DNA of 64,000 nucleotides from the NCBI GenBank assembly GCA_050945075.1, contig JBMNSG010000001.1:1-64000 (forward strand), in the 5' to 3' direction. This document shows positions 25,634 to 34,370 of this stretch, one piece after another. Both the position numbers and the translations under genes were made by a program. Every line of letters begins with the position of its first letter. The first letter of the stretch is position 1. Origin of the DNA: UBA7485 sp050945075 (GTDB lineage Bacteria > Bacillota > Clostridia > Eubacteriales > Eubacteriaceae). The notes beneath the pieces were generated by a model, which saw nothing but the letters and a program-made list of their open reading frames with translations, was not told the DNA's origin and searched no databases.

Positions 25634-26131
25634 ATGAAAGCACAGGGAAAAGTTTTCCGTTACGGCAGCGACGTCGACACCGACGTTATTATTCCAGCTC
25701 GTTATCTGAATACCTCTGATCCGAAGGAACTGGCTTCACACTGTATGGAAGATATTGACAAGGATTTTGTCAACCAGGTCGAAGACGGCGACATCATCGT
25801 TGCCGATGACAATTTTGGCTGCGGTTCTTCTCGTGAACATGCTCCGATCGCCATCAAGGAATCCGGTGTATCCTGCGTTATTGCCAACAGCTTCGCACGG
25901 ATTTTCTACCGCAACTCCATCAACATCGGCCTCCCTATTCTGGAATGTCCGGAAGCGGTAAATGCCATTTCCGCAGGCGACAAAGTGGAAGTCGATTTTG
26001 ATTCAGGGAAGATTACAGATGTAACCACCGGACAGGAATTCCAGGCAGGCGCTTTCCCGGAATTCATGCAGCAGCTGATTTCAGCCGGCGGACTTGTCAA
26101 CTATATTAACAGAGACCTGGAAAACGCATAA
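25634..26131 (+). CDS. leuD: Isopropylmalate/citramalate isomerase small subunit
   Basis: 165 residues, swivel domain of the isomerase. The start VFRYGSDVDTDVIIPARYL and the substrate loop NFGCGSSREHAPIAIK are signatures of the family. Behind AAGGAGGA, tightly coupled to leuC. Confidence 0.97.
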   Translation: MKAQGKVFRYGSDVDTDVIIPARYLNTSDPKELASHCMEDIDKDFVNQVEDGDIIVADDNFGCGSSREHAPIAIKESGVSCVIANSFARIFYRNSINIGLPILECPEAVNAISAGDKVEVDFDSGKITDVTTGQEFQAGAFPEFMQQLISAGGLVNYINRDLENA

Positions 26132-26164
26132 GCGCGGACCGGGAACATTCAGACAGGAAAGAAA

Positions 26165-27229
26165 ATGAAAACATATAAAATCGCGGTAATCAGAGGAGAC
26201 GGGATCGGCCCGGAAATCGTGGATGCTGCCACAGGCGTTCTCGATGCGGCCGGCGAAAAATTCGGACTCAAATTCGATTATAACTATGTACTGGCCGGCG
26301 GCTGTGCCATCGATGCAGAAGGAACACCGCTCCCGGACAAGACAGTTGAAATCTGCAAGGCATCCGATGCCGTTCTGCTGGGTGCCATGGGCGGCCCGAA
26401 GTGGGATAACCTGCCAGGCGACAAGCGTCCGGAAGCAGGACTCCTGGGCATCAGAAAAGCACTGGGACTGTTTGCCAACCTCAGACCGGCGATGCTTTTT
26501 GACGAATTAAGAGACGCAAGCCCGCTCAAGAGCGAACTGATCGGAGACGGACTGGATGTACTGGTGGTTCGTGAACTGACCGGCGGGATCTATTTCGGAG
26601 ACAAGGGCCGTGACGGCGACAATGCTGCCTGGGATGTAATGAAGTATTCACGTCCGGAAGTCCTCCGTATTGCCCGTGTTGCTTTTGATGCAGCCCGCAA
26701 GCGCAACAAGAAGGTCACTTCAGTCGACAAGGCCAATGTTCTGGAAGTATCACGCTTCTGGAGAAGTATCGTTCACGAAGTGGCAGCGGACTATCCGGAT
26801 GTCGAACTGAATGAACTGTATGTCGACAATGCCGCGATGCAGCTGGTTACCAACCCGCAGCAGTTCGACACCATCCTGACAGGCAATCTGTTCGGAGACA
26901 TCCTCTCGGATGAAGCCTCGATGATTACCGGTTCTATCGGCATGCTGCCGTCTGCTTCACTGGGTGAAGGTTCCTTCGGTATGTTCGAACCGATCCACGG
27001 TTCTGCACCGGATATCGCGGGTACGGACAAGGCCAATCCGCTGGCTACAATTCTGTCCTGCGCCATGATGCTGCGTTATTCGCTGGGCGAAAACGAAGCT
27101 GCTGAAGCCATCGAAAATGCTGTTTCCAATGTCCTCAAGGCAGGCTACAGAACGGCTGATATCGCAAGCCCCGGAACAACACCGGTAGGCTGTGTGGAAA
27201 TGGGCGAAAGAACGGCTCAGGCTCTTTAA
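26165..27229 (+). CDS. leuB: 3-isopropylmalate dehydrogenase
   Basis: Oxidative decarboxylation of isopropylmalate, and of methylmalate in the citramalate route. 354 residues. RGDGIGPEIV at the start, VRELTGGIYFGDKG (substrate loop) and GNLFGDILSDEASMITGS followed by EPIHGSAPDIAG (metal and NAD). Ends 77 bases before a strong terminator. Confidence 0.97.
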   Translation: MKTYKIAVIRGDGIGPEIVDAATGVLDAAGEKFGLKFDYNYVLAGGCAIDAEGTPLPDKTVEICKASDAVLLGAMGGPKWDNLPGDKRPEAGLLGIRKALGLFANLRPAMLFDELRDASPLKSELIGDGLDVLVVRELTGGIYFGDKGRDGDNAAWDVMKYSRPEVLRIARVAFDAARKRNKKVTSVDKANVLEVSRFWRSIVHEVAADYPDVELNELYVDNAAMQLVTNPQQFDTILTGNLFGDILSDEASMITGSIGMLPSASLGEGSFGMFEPIHGSAPDIAGTDKANPLATILSCAMMLRYSLGENEAAEAIENAVSNVLKAGYRTADIASPGTTPVGCVEMGERTAQAL

Positions 27230-27305
27230 GAATCGTTTTGATCCGGTTCTGCTGATCCGGGAGGACCGGCAGAGCTGTCAGATACAGAAGTATAGAAGTA
27301 AATCC

Positions 27306-27338
27306 AAACGGACCGGCTCTGCGGCCGGTCCGTTTTTT
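27306..27338 (+). terminator. Strong terminator between leuB and ilvD
   Basis: AAACGGACCGGC pairs with GCCGGTCCGTTT, seven T follow. I see no clear promoter in the few bases before ilvD, so ilvD and ilvB may depend on read-through. Confidence 0.88.
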
Positions 27339-27353
27339 TAAGGGAGATTTGGA

Positions 27354-29027
27354 ATGAGAGACCCGAAACTGAAATCCAACTGCGCGACTCAGGGAACGCA
27401 CGCAGCACCGGCCCGTTCGCTGTTCAGAGCGCTGGGCATGACAGACGAAGAAATGGAACGTCCGCTTATCGGTGTAGTCAGTTCCTATAACGAAATTGTT
27501 CCGGGACATATGAACCTGGACAAAATCACAGATGCTGTCAAAGCGGGAATCCGCGAAGCTGGCGGAACGCCCTTTATGTTCCCGGCTATTGCCGTCTGCG
27601 ACGGGATTGCCATGGGACATGACGGTATGAAATATTCACTGGTCACCAGAGATCTGATTGCAGATTCGACCGAAGCTATGGCGATTGCCCACGCATTTGA
27701 CGGTCTGGTGATGATTCCGAACTGCGACAAGAACGTTCCCGGCCTGCTGATGGCAGCTGCCCGTGTGAATGTCCCGACTGTTGTTGTGTCCGGAGGTCCG
27801 ATGCTTGCCGGCCATGTTGATGGTAAAAAAACCAGCCTTTCGACCATGTTCGAAGCAGTCGGCGCCTATAATGCAGGCAATATTTCTGAAGAAAAATTCT
27901 ACGAATACGAATGTGACACCTGTCCGACCTGCGGTTCCTGCTCCGGTATGTATACTGCCAACAGCATGAACTGTCTGACAGAAGTTCTGGGCATGGGGCT
28001 CAGAGGCAACGGAACCATTCCCGCTGTTTATTCGGAACGCCTGCGCCTGGCTAAACACGCCGGAATGGCTGTTATGGATATGATCGAAAAGGACATCCGT
28101 CCCCGCGATATCATGACAGAAGCAGCGTTCACCAATGCGCTGACCATGGATATGGCTCTTGGCTGTTCCACCAACAGCATGCTGCATCTGCCGGCGATTG
28201 CCCACGAATGCGGTGTGGAACTGGATACCTCCATTGCCAACAAGATTTCTGAAAAGACGCCGAATCTGTGTCATCTTGCACCGGCCGGACGTACTTATAT
28301 GGAAGACCTGAATGCAGCAGGCGGCATCTATGCAGTTATGAAGGAAATTGACAGTCTGGGACTGCTTAATACAGACCTGATTACCGTGACCGGGAAAACC
28401 ATTGCCGAAAACATCAAAGATGCAGTGAATCTGAATCCTGAAATCATCCGCAAGGCAGATAATCCGTACAGTAAAACAGGTGGTATTGCGGTTCTCCGCG
28501 GTACTCTGGCACCGGATACCGGTGTTGTCAAACAGTCGGCAGTATCTGACAAGATGAAGGTTCATAAGGGACCGGCCAAGGTCTTTGATTCTGAAGAAGC
28601 GGCTCAGGAAGCCATCAACAGCGGAAAGATTGTTGCCGGAGATGTGGTTGTCATCCGCTACGTCGGACCGAAGGGCGGACCGGGAATGCCGGAAATGCTG
28701 CATCCGACCTCTGCCATCATGGGAATGGGTCTGGGTGATTCTGTAGCACTGATCACAGACGGACGTTTTTCAGGCGCGACCCGCGGGGCCTGTGTCGGTC
28801 ATGTATGCCCGGAAGCAGCTGCAGGCGGACCGATCGGTCTGGTCGAAGACGGGGATATGATCAGCATTGACATTCCCAGCCTGAAGCTCGATCTGCTGGT
28901 ACCGGAAGAAGAACTGGAAGAACGCAGAAAGCATTTCGTTCCGAAGGAACCCTCGATCAATACCGGTTATCTGAAGCGCTACTCAAAGATGGTTTCACCG
29001 TCGAACAGAGGCGCTGTTCTCGAATAA
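27354..29027 (+). CDS. ilvD: Dihydroxy-acid dehydratase
   Basis: Fe-S enzyme that dehydrates dihydroxy acids to 2-oxo acids for valine, leucine and isoleucine. 557 residues. Cluster and catalytic motifs: PNCDKNVPGLLMAAARVN, CDTCPTCGSCSGMYTANSM and TDGRFSGATRGACVGHV. AAGGGAGA before the ATG. Oxygen-sensitive in its [4Fe-4S] form, fitting an anaerobe. Confidence 0.97.
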   Translation: MRDPKLKSNCATQGTHAAPARSLFRALGMTDEEMERPLIGVVSSYNEIVPGHMNLDKITDAVKAGIREAGGTPFMFPAIAVCDGIAMGHDGMKYSLVTRDLIADSTEAMAIAHAFDGLVMIPNCDKNVPGLLMAAARVNVPTVVVSGGPMLAGHVDGKKTSLSTMFEAVGAYNAGNISEEKFYEYECDTCPTCGSCSGMYTANSMNCLTEVLGMGLRGNGTIPAVYSERLRLAKHAGMAVMDMIEKDIRPRDIMTEAAFTNALTMDMALGCSTNSMLHLPAIAHECGVELDTSIANKISEKTPNLCHLAPAGRTYMEDLNAAGGIYAVMKEIDSLGLLNTDLITVTGKTIAENIKDAVNLNPEIIRKADNPYSKTGGIAVLRGTLAPDTGVVKQSAVSDKMKVHKGPAKVFDSEEAAQEAINSGKIVAGDVVVIRYVGPKGGPGMPEMLHPTSAIMGMGLGDSVALITDGRFSGATRGACVGHVCPEAAAGGPIGLVEDGDMISIDIPSLKLDLLVPEEELEERRKHFVPKEPSINTGYLKRYSKMVSPSNRGAVLE

Positions 29028-29058
29028 AACAGACCGTTTTTCAGGAAGGAAGAGGAAT

Positions 29059-30726
29059 ATGGAAGATTCAACAACAATGACCGGCTCTGAACTCACCGTC
29101 AGGCTTCTCCAGGAACAGGGAGTCGAATATGTCTTCTCCTATCCGGGCGGTGTCGTCATTCCGCTTTTCGATGCCTTTTACAGGCTCGATCATAATATTA
29201 AACAGATAGAACCCTGTCACGAACAGCATGGCGTTCATGCTGCAGACGGCTATGCACGGGTATCCGGAAAGGTCGGGGTAGCCATCACCACCTCGGGCCC
29301 CGGCGCCACCAATGCCGTCACCGGTATCGCCAACGCTTATCTGGACTCTGTACCGCTGGTGGTTATCACCGGACAGGTTGTCCAGGATCTGCTGGGGAAA
29401 GACTCGTTTCAGGAAGTCGATGTGACCAGTGTCACCTCTCAGATTTCCAAGCATAATTTTCTGGTGACCGATCCCACCATGCTGGCGGCAACCATCCGGG
29501 AAGCTTTCAGAATTGCCCAGTCGGGCCGTCCGGGTCCGGTCGTCGTCGATATCCCCAAGGATATTTTCATGTCGGAAATTGTCTACCATCCCAAGGATGT
29601 GAGCCACAATCTCGACCGCAAGCCCAAAGCACGCCGCGATGCGCTGGTGCGGGCATCCCAGTTTATCAATAATGCCAAACGTCCGGTTATTTACGCGGGC
29701 GGCGGCGTTATCAAGTCAAACGCCGGAGAAGAACTGAAAGCGCTGGCAAGGAAGGCTGGAATACCGGTTGCCAACTCGCTGATGGGGCTGGGATCGATCG
29801 ACCGTGACGATCCGCTCTCACTGGGTCTGGTCGGGATGCACGGCAGCCAGGAATGTAATCTGGCGGTCATTAATGCGGATACGCTGATTGCCATCGGCAC
29901 CCGCTTTTCGGACCGTGTAACCGGCAATATTACCGAATTCATGCGCGATAAAAAGATTATCCACATTGATATCGACCCGACGGAATTCGAAAAGAATGTC
30001 GCCTCCAATGTGCATATCATGGCCGATGTCAAGGACGTGCTCCCGCAGCTGACCGATCTGATCGATGAAGCAGATCATCAGGAATGGCTGGATCAGATTG
30101 CGGAATGGCCGCTTCCCGCACGAGGAGCCAGTGAATACTGTCCGCAGCGCATTATCGAACATATCGACAAGGTTTACCCGGATGCTCACGTGGTTACGGA
30201 AGTCGGACAGCATCAGATGTGGGTAGGCCAGTACTGGCATTTCCATTATCCGGGCCAGTTTATCACCTCTGGCGGCCTGGGAACAATGGGATACGGGCTG
30301 GGTGCTTCCATTGGCGCGCAGCTGGCGGATCCTGACCGCAGAGTCGTGCTGTTTGCCGGAGACGGAAGCTTCCGGATGAACTGCAACGAGCTGATGACGG
30401 TACGCCGTTATAATCTCCCCATTCGCATTTTCCTGTTCGATAACAGTGCCCTGGGCATGGTTCGCCAATGGCAGAAGCTTTTCCAGGACAAGCGTTACGC
30501 CCAGACAGATATGAATGCCAATCATGAAGTGGACTATTTGAAACTGGCCCAGGCCTGCGGGATTGATGCCTACAATGTGACCAATCTTGATGAACTGGAC
30601 GATGTGCTTGCCAAAACGAAAGATATTAATGAACCACTGCTTATCCGCTGTGTCATCGATCATGACGAAGGCGTTTATCCGATGGTTCCGGCGGGTAAAC
30701 CCATAGACGAGCTGTACTATGAGTAA
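29059..30726 (+). CDS. ilvB: Acetolactate synthase, catalytic subunit
   Basis: ThDP enzyme making acetolactate or acetohydroxybutyrate. 555 residues, three-domain fold. Catalytic Glu in PCHEQHGVHAADGYAR; FAD/substrate region SFQEVDVTSVT; ThDP motif GDGSFRMNCNELMTV to FLFDNSALGMV. No ilvN regulatory subunit follows, so valine feedback through IlvN would need a distant gene. The anabolic IlvB pattern and the context argue against a catabolic AlsS. Confidence 0.94.
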   Translation: MEDSTTMTGSELTVRLLQEQGVEYVFSYPGGVVIPLFDAFYRLDHNIKQIEPCHEQHGVHAADGYARVSGKVGVAITTSGPGATNAVTGIANAYLDSVPLVVITGQVVQDLLGKDSFQEVDVTSVTSQISKHNFLVTDPTMLAATIREAFRIAQSGRPGPVVVDIPKDIFMSEIVYHPKDVSHNLDRKPKARRDALVRASQFINNAKRPVIYAGGGVIKSNAGEELKALARKAGIPVANSLMGLGSIDRDDPLSLGLVGMHGSQECNLAVINADTLIAIGTRFSDRVTGNITEFMRDKKIIHIDIDPTEFEKNVASNVHIMADVKDVLPQLTDLIDEADHQEWLDQIAEWPLPARGASEYCPQRIIEHIDKVYPDAHVVTEVGQHQMWVGQYWHFHYPGQFITSGGLGTMGYGLGASIGAQLADPDRRVVLFAGDGSFRMNCNELMTVRRYNLPIRIFLFDNSALGMVRQWQKLFQDKRYAQTDMNANHEVDYLKLAQACGIDAYNVTNLDELDDVLAKTKDINEPLLIRCVIDHDEGVYPMVPAGKPIDELYYE

Positions 30727-30772
30727 TCGCTGGTCTACAGAACACGAGTCATAAGAATCATGTGAATCCTTA

Positions 30773-30797
30773 GTCCGCAGCCCTGCTGCGGACTTTT
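30773..30797 (+). terminator. Terminator after ilvB
   Basis: GTCCGCAG-CCCTG-CTGCGGAC followed by TTTTGTG; ends the branched-chain cluster. Confidence 0.88.
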
Positions 30798-30862
30798 GTG
30801 TTTCTGTTCCACGTGCGGAAATATCTGTTAAAATAAAATTAAGTCAAACAGGGAGAAGTGAA

Positions 30863-31654
30863 ATGCAGGATAAAATGACAGAAGTTGTTCCGGACCATCC
30901 GGTCGAAGTGAAAAAATGGCGCTGCACAGTCTGCGGTTATATCTGCGAAGGTGAAAATCCACCGGAAACCTGTCCGATCTGCGGGGTGCCTGCAGAAATG
31001 TTCGAACTGGTGGAAGAAGAAGTCGAAGAAGCGCCCATGACAAAAAAATGGCGCTGCACAGTCTGCGGCTATATTTACGAAGGAGAAGAACCACCGGAAG
31101 TCTGTCCGGTCTGTGGTGTTCCCAGAGAAATGTTTGAACTGGTGGAAGAAGCACCGGTACAGACTATGTCACCGGAAGAAAAAGACCGTCTGCAGACACT
31201 GCTCTTTAACTGCAGCTACGGCCTGTACGTGGTCACCGCACGTGAAGACGAGTTCGTAAACGGAATGGTCTGCAATACTTTCCTTCAGGTTACGGATTCA
31301 CCGCTGCGCGGCAGTCTGTGTATGAATAAGGGCGGAAAAACCTGCCAGATGATCCGGGCAACCAAAGCTGCCTGTGTCAATATTCTGGGACAGGATAACC
31401 ATGATCTGGTCACCCATTTCGGAGGCTTTTCGGGTCATGTAATCAATAAGTTTGAAAATCTCGATTATACCCCATCTCCGGTCAATGGCTGTCCGGAGCT
31501 GGACAACACGCTGACCTCAGTCGATCTTGAGATTGAACAGGAAATCGATCTGGGAACACACTATATGTTTATCGGCAGGATTGTCGGCGGAACCAAGCAT
31601 AAAGAAGGTACACCAATGACGTATGCGTATTACCGGGCAACCAGGAAAAAATGA
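30863..31654 (+). CDS. Double rubredoxin-flavin reductase fusion
   Basis: 263 residues in three parts. Two rubrerythrin-type rubredoxin domains (Cys21/24/37/40 and Cys65/68/81/84) are followed from about 103 by a flavin-reductase-like FMN-binding split barrel (NCSYGLYVVTAREDEFVNGM). Related high-molecular-weight rubredoxins of Moorella pass electrons from NADH via FMN to rubredoxin partners such as flavodiiron proteins or rubrerythrin; the order here is reversed and the rubredoxin doubled. The two rubredoxins are near-copies at DNA level with a 132-base period. Overlaps the next gene by 4 bases. Confidence 0.92.
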   Translation: MQDKMTEVVPDHPVEVKKWRCTVCGYICEGENPPETCPICGVPAEMFELVEEEVEEAPMTKKWRCTVCGYIYEGEEPPEVCPVCGVPREMFELVEEAPVQTMSPEEKDRLQTLLFNCSYGLYVVTAREDEFVNGMVCNTFLQVTDSPLRGSLCMNKGGKTCQMIRATKAACVNILGQDNHDLVTHFGGFSGHVINKFENLDYTPSPVNGCPELDNTLTSVDLEIEQEIDLGTHYMFIGRIVGGTKHKEGTPMTYAYYRATRKK

Positions 31655-32301
31655 CAGCGATACCGGCAATTACGATCGAACGGGAATACGGCAGCGGCGG
31701 GGGAGCAGTCGGCAGAAGGCTGGCTGCAAGTCTGGCCGTACCATACTATGGGAAAGACCTGATGGCAGAGGCAGCTGTTCAGGCAGGCATCTCGCCTAAA
31801 GAAGCTTTCAAGCTTGAAGAGGAGTCAGGCGGACCGCTGGCCCGTATGGTTTCCAGTGCTTTTATGATGATTCCAGGTGTGGATCCGGAAGCGGATTATC
31901 TGTATGAGATTCAGTCGGAACTCATCAGGGAAAGAGCCCGGTCCGGACCAGCCGTTTTTATAGGGCGCCTGGCACAGGATGCGTTAAAAGAAAGCGGCCT
32001 TGATTATATTCGTGTATTTATTACCAGGCCGCTGGAGGCCAGAGTGAATCAGATTGAAAAGCTGGAGAATCTGTCCCCGAAAAAAGCGGCTAAACTGGTT
32101 AAGGAATTTGATCAGCGCCGCGAAGCCAGAGCCCGTTATTACGGACAGCGCCGATGGGGTGATGCACGGGAATATGATCTGACCCTGAACAGCGCCGATC
32201 TTGGCGAGGATGGCTGTATCGAAGTAATCAAAAAATATCTGGAGCTTCGGGCACGGCGGAGACGGGCCCGCGGAATCAAAACCAGGCAACCAGGCGAATA
32301 A
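31651..32301 (+). CDS. Cytidylate kinase-like P-loop protein
   Basis: 216 residues of the AAA_26/cytidylate-kinase-like family found widely in Clostridia. ITIEREYGSGGGAVGRRLA replaces the usual GxxGxGKS Walker A; FIGRLAQDAL, VFITRPLEARVNQIE and the Arg-rich FDQRREARARYYGQRRWG lid follow, ending in a basic tail. A true cmk is present at 55887-56555, so this is unlikely to be the housekeeping enzyme. Real substrate unknown. Coupled by 4 bases to the rubredoxin-flavin reductase. Confidence 0.82.
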   Translation: MTAIPAITIEREYGSGGGAVGRRLAASLAVPYYGKDLMAEAAVQAGISPKEAFKLEEESGGPLARMVSSAFMMIPGVDPEADYLYEIQSELIRERARSGPAVFIGRLAQDALKESGLDYIRVFITRPLEARVNQIEKLENLSPKKAAKLVKEFDQRREARARYYGQRRWGDAREYDLTLNSADLGEDGCIEVIKKYLELRARRRRARGIKTRQPGE

Positions 32302-32316
32302 CCGGGTTTACGTATT

Positions 32317-32354
32317 AAAAAAAGCTGCCGCGCAATTGTGCGGCAGCTTTTTTG
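32317..32354. terminator. Bidirectional terminator between convergent genes
   Basis: AAAAAAGCTGCCGC-GCAATT-GTGCGGCAGCTTTTTT works on both strands, ending the kinase-like gene (+) and the hydrogenase gene (-). Confidence 0.93.
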
Positions 32355-32398
32355 GCTTTTCGTATCGGTTATAAACCGGATACACTGTATTCAACCAG

Positions 32399-33925
32399 TT
32401 ATTTAATATCCTTCATTAACGGCAGGTCGTCAATATATTCAGAATCCATACCCAGAGGTTCTTTGGCAGCCTTCATAAACTTATTGACTGAGATTTCTGC
32501 CTTTTTAAGCGGCAGCAGTGTGCCGGCGCCGGCGATACAGCCGCCCGGGCAGGCCATGCCTTCCAGCAGGTAACCGTCGCGTTTACCGGCCTTAGCCAGC
32601 ATCAGCATTTTTTTACATTCCGCAAGACCCATGGCATTGTCGATTTTTACGTCAATTTCCGGATTGGTTTTGGCAATATTGGCAGCAATTGCCTTGGCGA
32701 CATTACCGGCGACCGGATAGCTGCGTCCGCCTGTTGTTGCCTGATCCAGTTTGCCATCTGCCTGGAAATCGGAAAATTCGATATTACGCGCTGCGAACAT
32801 GCCCATCAGTTCTTCAAATGTAATGACGAAATCCACATCACTGCGTACGCTTCTGCGCATGGCTTCGAGTTTCTTGGCGGCGCAGGGTCCGATAAAGACG
32901 ATCTTTGCGTTTGGATGTTCCTTCTTGATGATACGAGCGGTACCGACCATAGGCGTCAGTTCACCTGAGATACAGTCTGCCATATCAGGAAAATCACGCT
33001 TGGCCATAACAGACCATGACGGACAGCAGGAAGTACCGAGGAATTTGTCTTTCCCGTTGGCGACGCGGTCCACGTAATGATGCGCTTCTTCTACAGAACC
33101 GAGATCCGCACCGATTGCGACTTCCAGCACGTCACGGATGCCCAGGCTCTTGATTGCTTCCACGATAACTTCGGGAGAAGCAAGGGGACCGAACTGTCCG
33201 ACAAAAGCCGGTGCGATTTCCGCATACACTTCGTCTCCGCCTTTTATGGAATGAATGAGCTGGAAGATCTGTGATTTATCGGCGATAGCGCCAAAGGGGC
33301 AGTTAACCATGCACAGTCCGCAGGATACGCATTTGTTGTAATCAATTTTGGCTCTGCCTTTTTCGTCCGAACCGATGGCTTTGACACCACAGGCGGAAGC
33401 ACAGGGCCGGTCATATTCAATAATGGCATGATAGGGGCAGGCATCGATGCAGCGTCCGCATTTGATGCACTTTTCCTGATCAATATGAGATTTTCCGTTT
33501 ACGAAGGATAATGCGTTCTTCGGGCAGACCTGCATACAGGGATGAGCCAGGCAGCCGCGGCAGTTGGCAGTTACTTCAACTGTGCGGGTGGGGCATCTGT
33601 CACAGGCAAAGGGAATAACATTAACCAGTTCCGGTTCATAATAGATTTCGTCAATTGCCGTTTTTTCAATATCTTTTGAGATTTGAGAAGGACGGTCTAC
33701 AGGATAGAGACTCAGTCCCATGGCCAGTCTCAGACGTTCGCCGAGTATGGCACGTTCTTTAAATACGGAATCCCGATACTGCGCATCTTCACCGGGAATG
33801 ATTTCATAAGGGATTGCTTCCATCCGGGAAGCATATTCACCTTCTTCACATTCCCAGGCAAGTTTGGCTACGGACTCAAAAACGCGTCGCCGCAGCTCGG
33901 TTACCGGGGTATAAATACCTCTCAC
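32399..33925 (-). CDS. [FeFe]-hydrogenase, monomeric type with variant H-cluster motifs
   Basis: 508 residues. Cys-rich ferredoxin part at about 108-210 with CRGCLAHPCMQVCP, CIKCGRCIDACP and CVSCGLCMVNCP, so about three [4Fe-4S] clusters. H domain: L1 GTSCCPSW (Cys300, Cys301), L2 GPCAAKKLEA (Cys348) in place of MPCxxKxxE, L3 EGMACPGGCIAGAG (Cys459, Cys463) in place of GGG. All four H-cluster ligands remain, so catalysis is plausible; the altered L2 and L3 point to a group B-like enzyme rather than the classical group A. No maturases hydE, hydF or hydG lie in the window. Its start overlaps the small gene upstream by 4 bases. Confidence 0.9.
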   Translation of the reverse strand: MRGIYTPVTELRRRVFESVAKLAWECEEGEYASRMEAIPYEIIPGEDAQYRDSVFKERAILGERLRLAMGLSLYPVDRPSQISKDIEKTAIDEIYYEPELVNVIPFACDRCPTRTVEVTANCRGCLAHPCMQVCPKNALSFVNGKSHIDQEKCIKCGRCIDACPYHAIIEYDRPCASACGVKAIGSDEKGRAKIDYNKCVSCGLCMVNCPFGAIADKSQIFQLIHSIKGGDEVYAEIAPAFVGQFGPLASPEVIVEAIKSLGIRDVLEVAIGADLGSVEEAHHYVDRVANGKDKFLGTSCCPSWSVMAKRDFPDMADCISGELTPMVGTARIIKKEHPNAKIVFIGPCAAKKLEAMRRSVRSDVDFVITFEELMGMFAARNIEFSDFQADGKLDQATTGGRSYPVAGNVAKAIAANIAKTNPEIDVKIDNAMGLAECKKMLMLAKAGKRDGYLLEGMACPGGCIAGAGTLLPLKKAEISVNKFMKAAKEPLGMDSEYIDDLPLMKDIK

Positions 33926-34197
33926 TTATAAAGACCTCCTTCGGTCGCATCCAGTATGACAGACATGACACTTTCTGTAGAAGCTTTCTGAATTAACAGA
34001 TCTCCGACTTTTACAACAGGACACTTATCGCTGTCTTCCGAACCCTCCAGCGACGGTACTGCTTCAACATCAATGCCGCGTGTCAGGTGCAGATCTCCTA
34101 CGATGTCATTCAGACTCTCGATCTGATCCATGATGTCCATTGCACCCTTAAGCATACATTGAGTGTTCATACAGATTTTTACTTCCAGTGATTCCAT
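33922..34197 (-). CDS. Small NuoE-like thioredoxin-fold protein, hydrogenase partner
   Basis: 91 residues. VKICMNTQCMLKGA has the C-x4-C start of [2Fe-2S] thioredoxin-fold proteins (NuoE/HydC type), and KCPVVKVGDLLI resembles their C-terminal KVGD strand, but the second cysteine pair is reduced to a single Cys59. A classical four-cysteine [2Fe-2S] site is therefore incomplete. GAGGAGA precedes the ATG. Overlap with the hydrogenase strongly suggests a functional pair; role as electron carrier or subunit is inference. Confidence 0.72.
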   Translation of the reverse strand: MESLEVKICMNTQCMLKGAMDIMDQIESLNDIVGDLHLTRGIDVEAVPSLEGSEDSDKCPVVKVGDLLIQKASTESVMSVILDATEGGLYK

Positions 34198-34370
34198 TGC
34201 TGATCTCCTCGATATCAGTTATTCGGGCCCGTCTGCTTCGGAGCAGAAACAGACAGGGATCCGTAATGTCTCAGATACCTTTTTATACAGGTACCCCGAC
34301 TGCCGGGATATCCGTCAGTCATACTTTTTTTCGCTCCGCGTCTTCTATTGATAATTGTAAACTGAATGAA

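Noticed and set aside
27636..28703. A 355-codon minus-strand open frame within ilvD
   Set aside because: Mirror of the ilvD coding frame with composition unlike a real protein.
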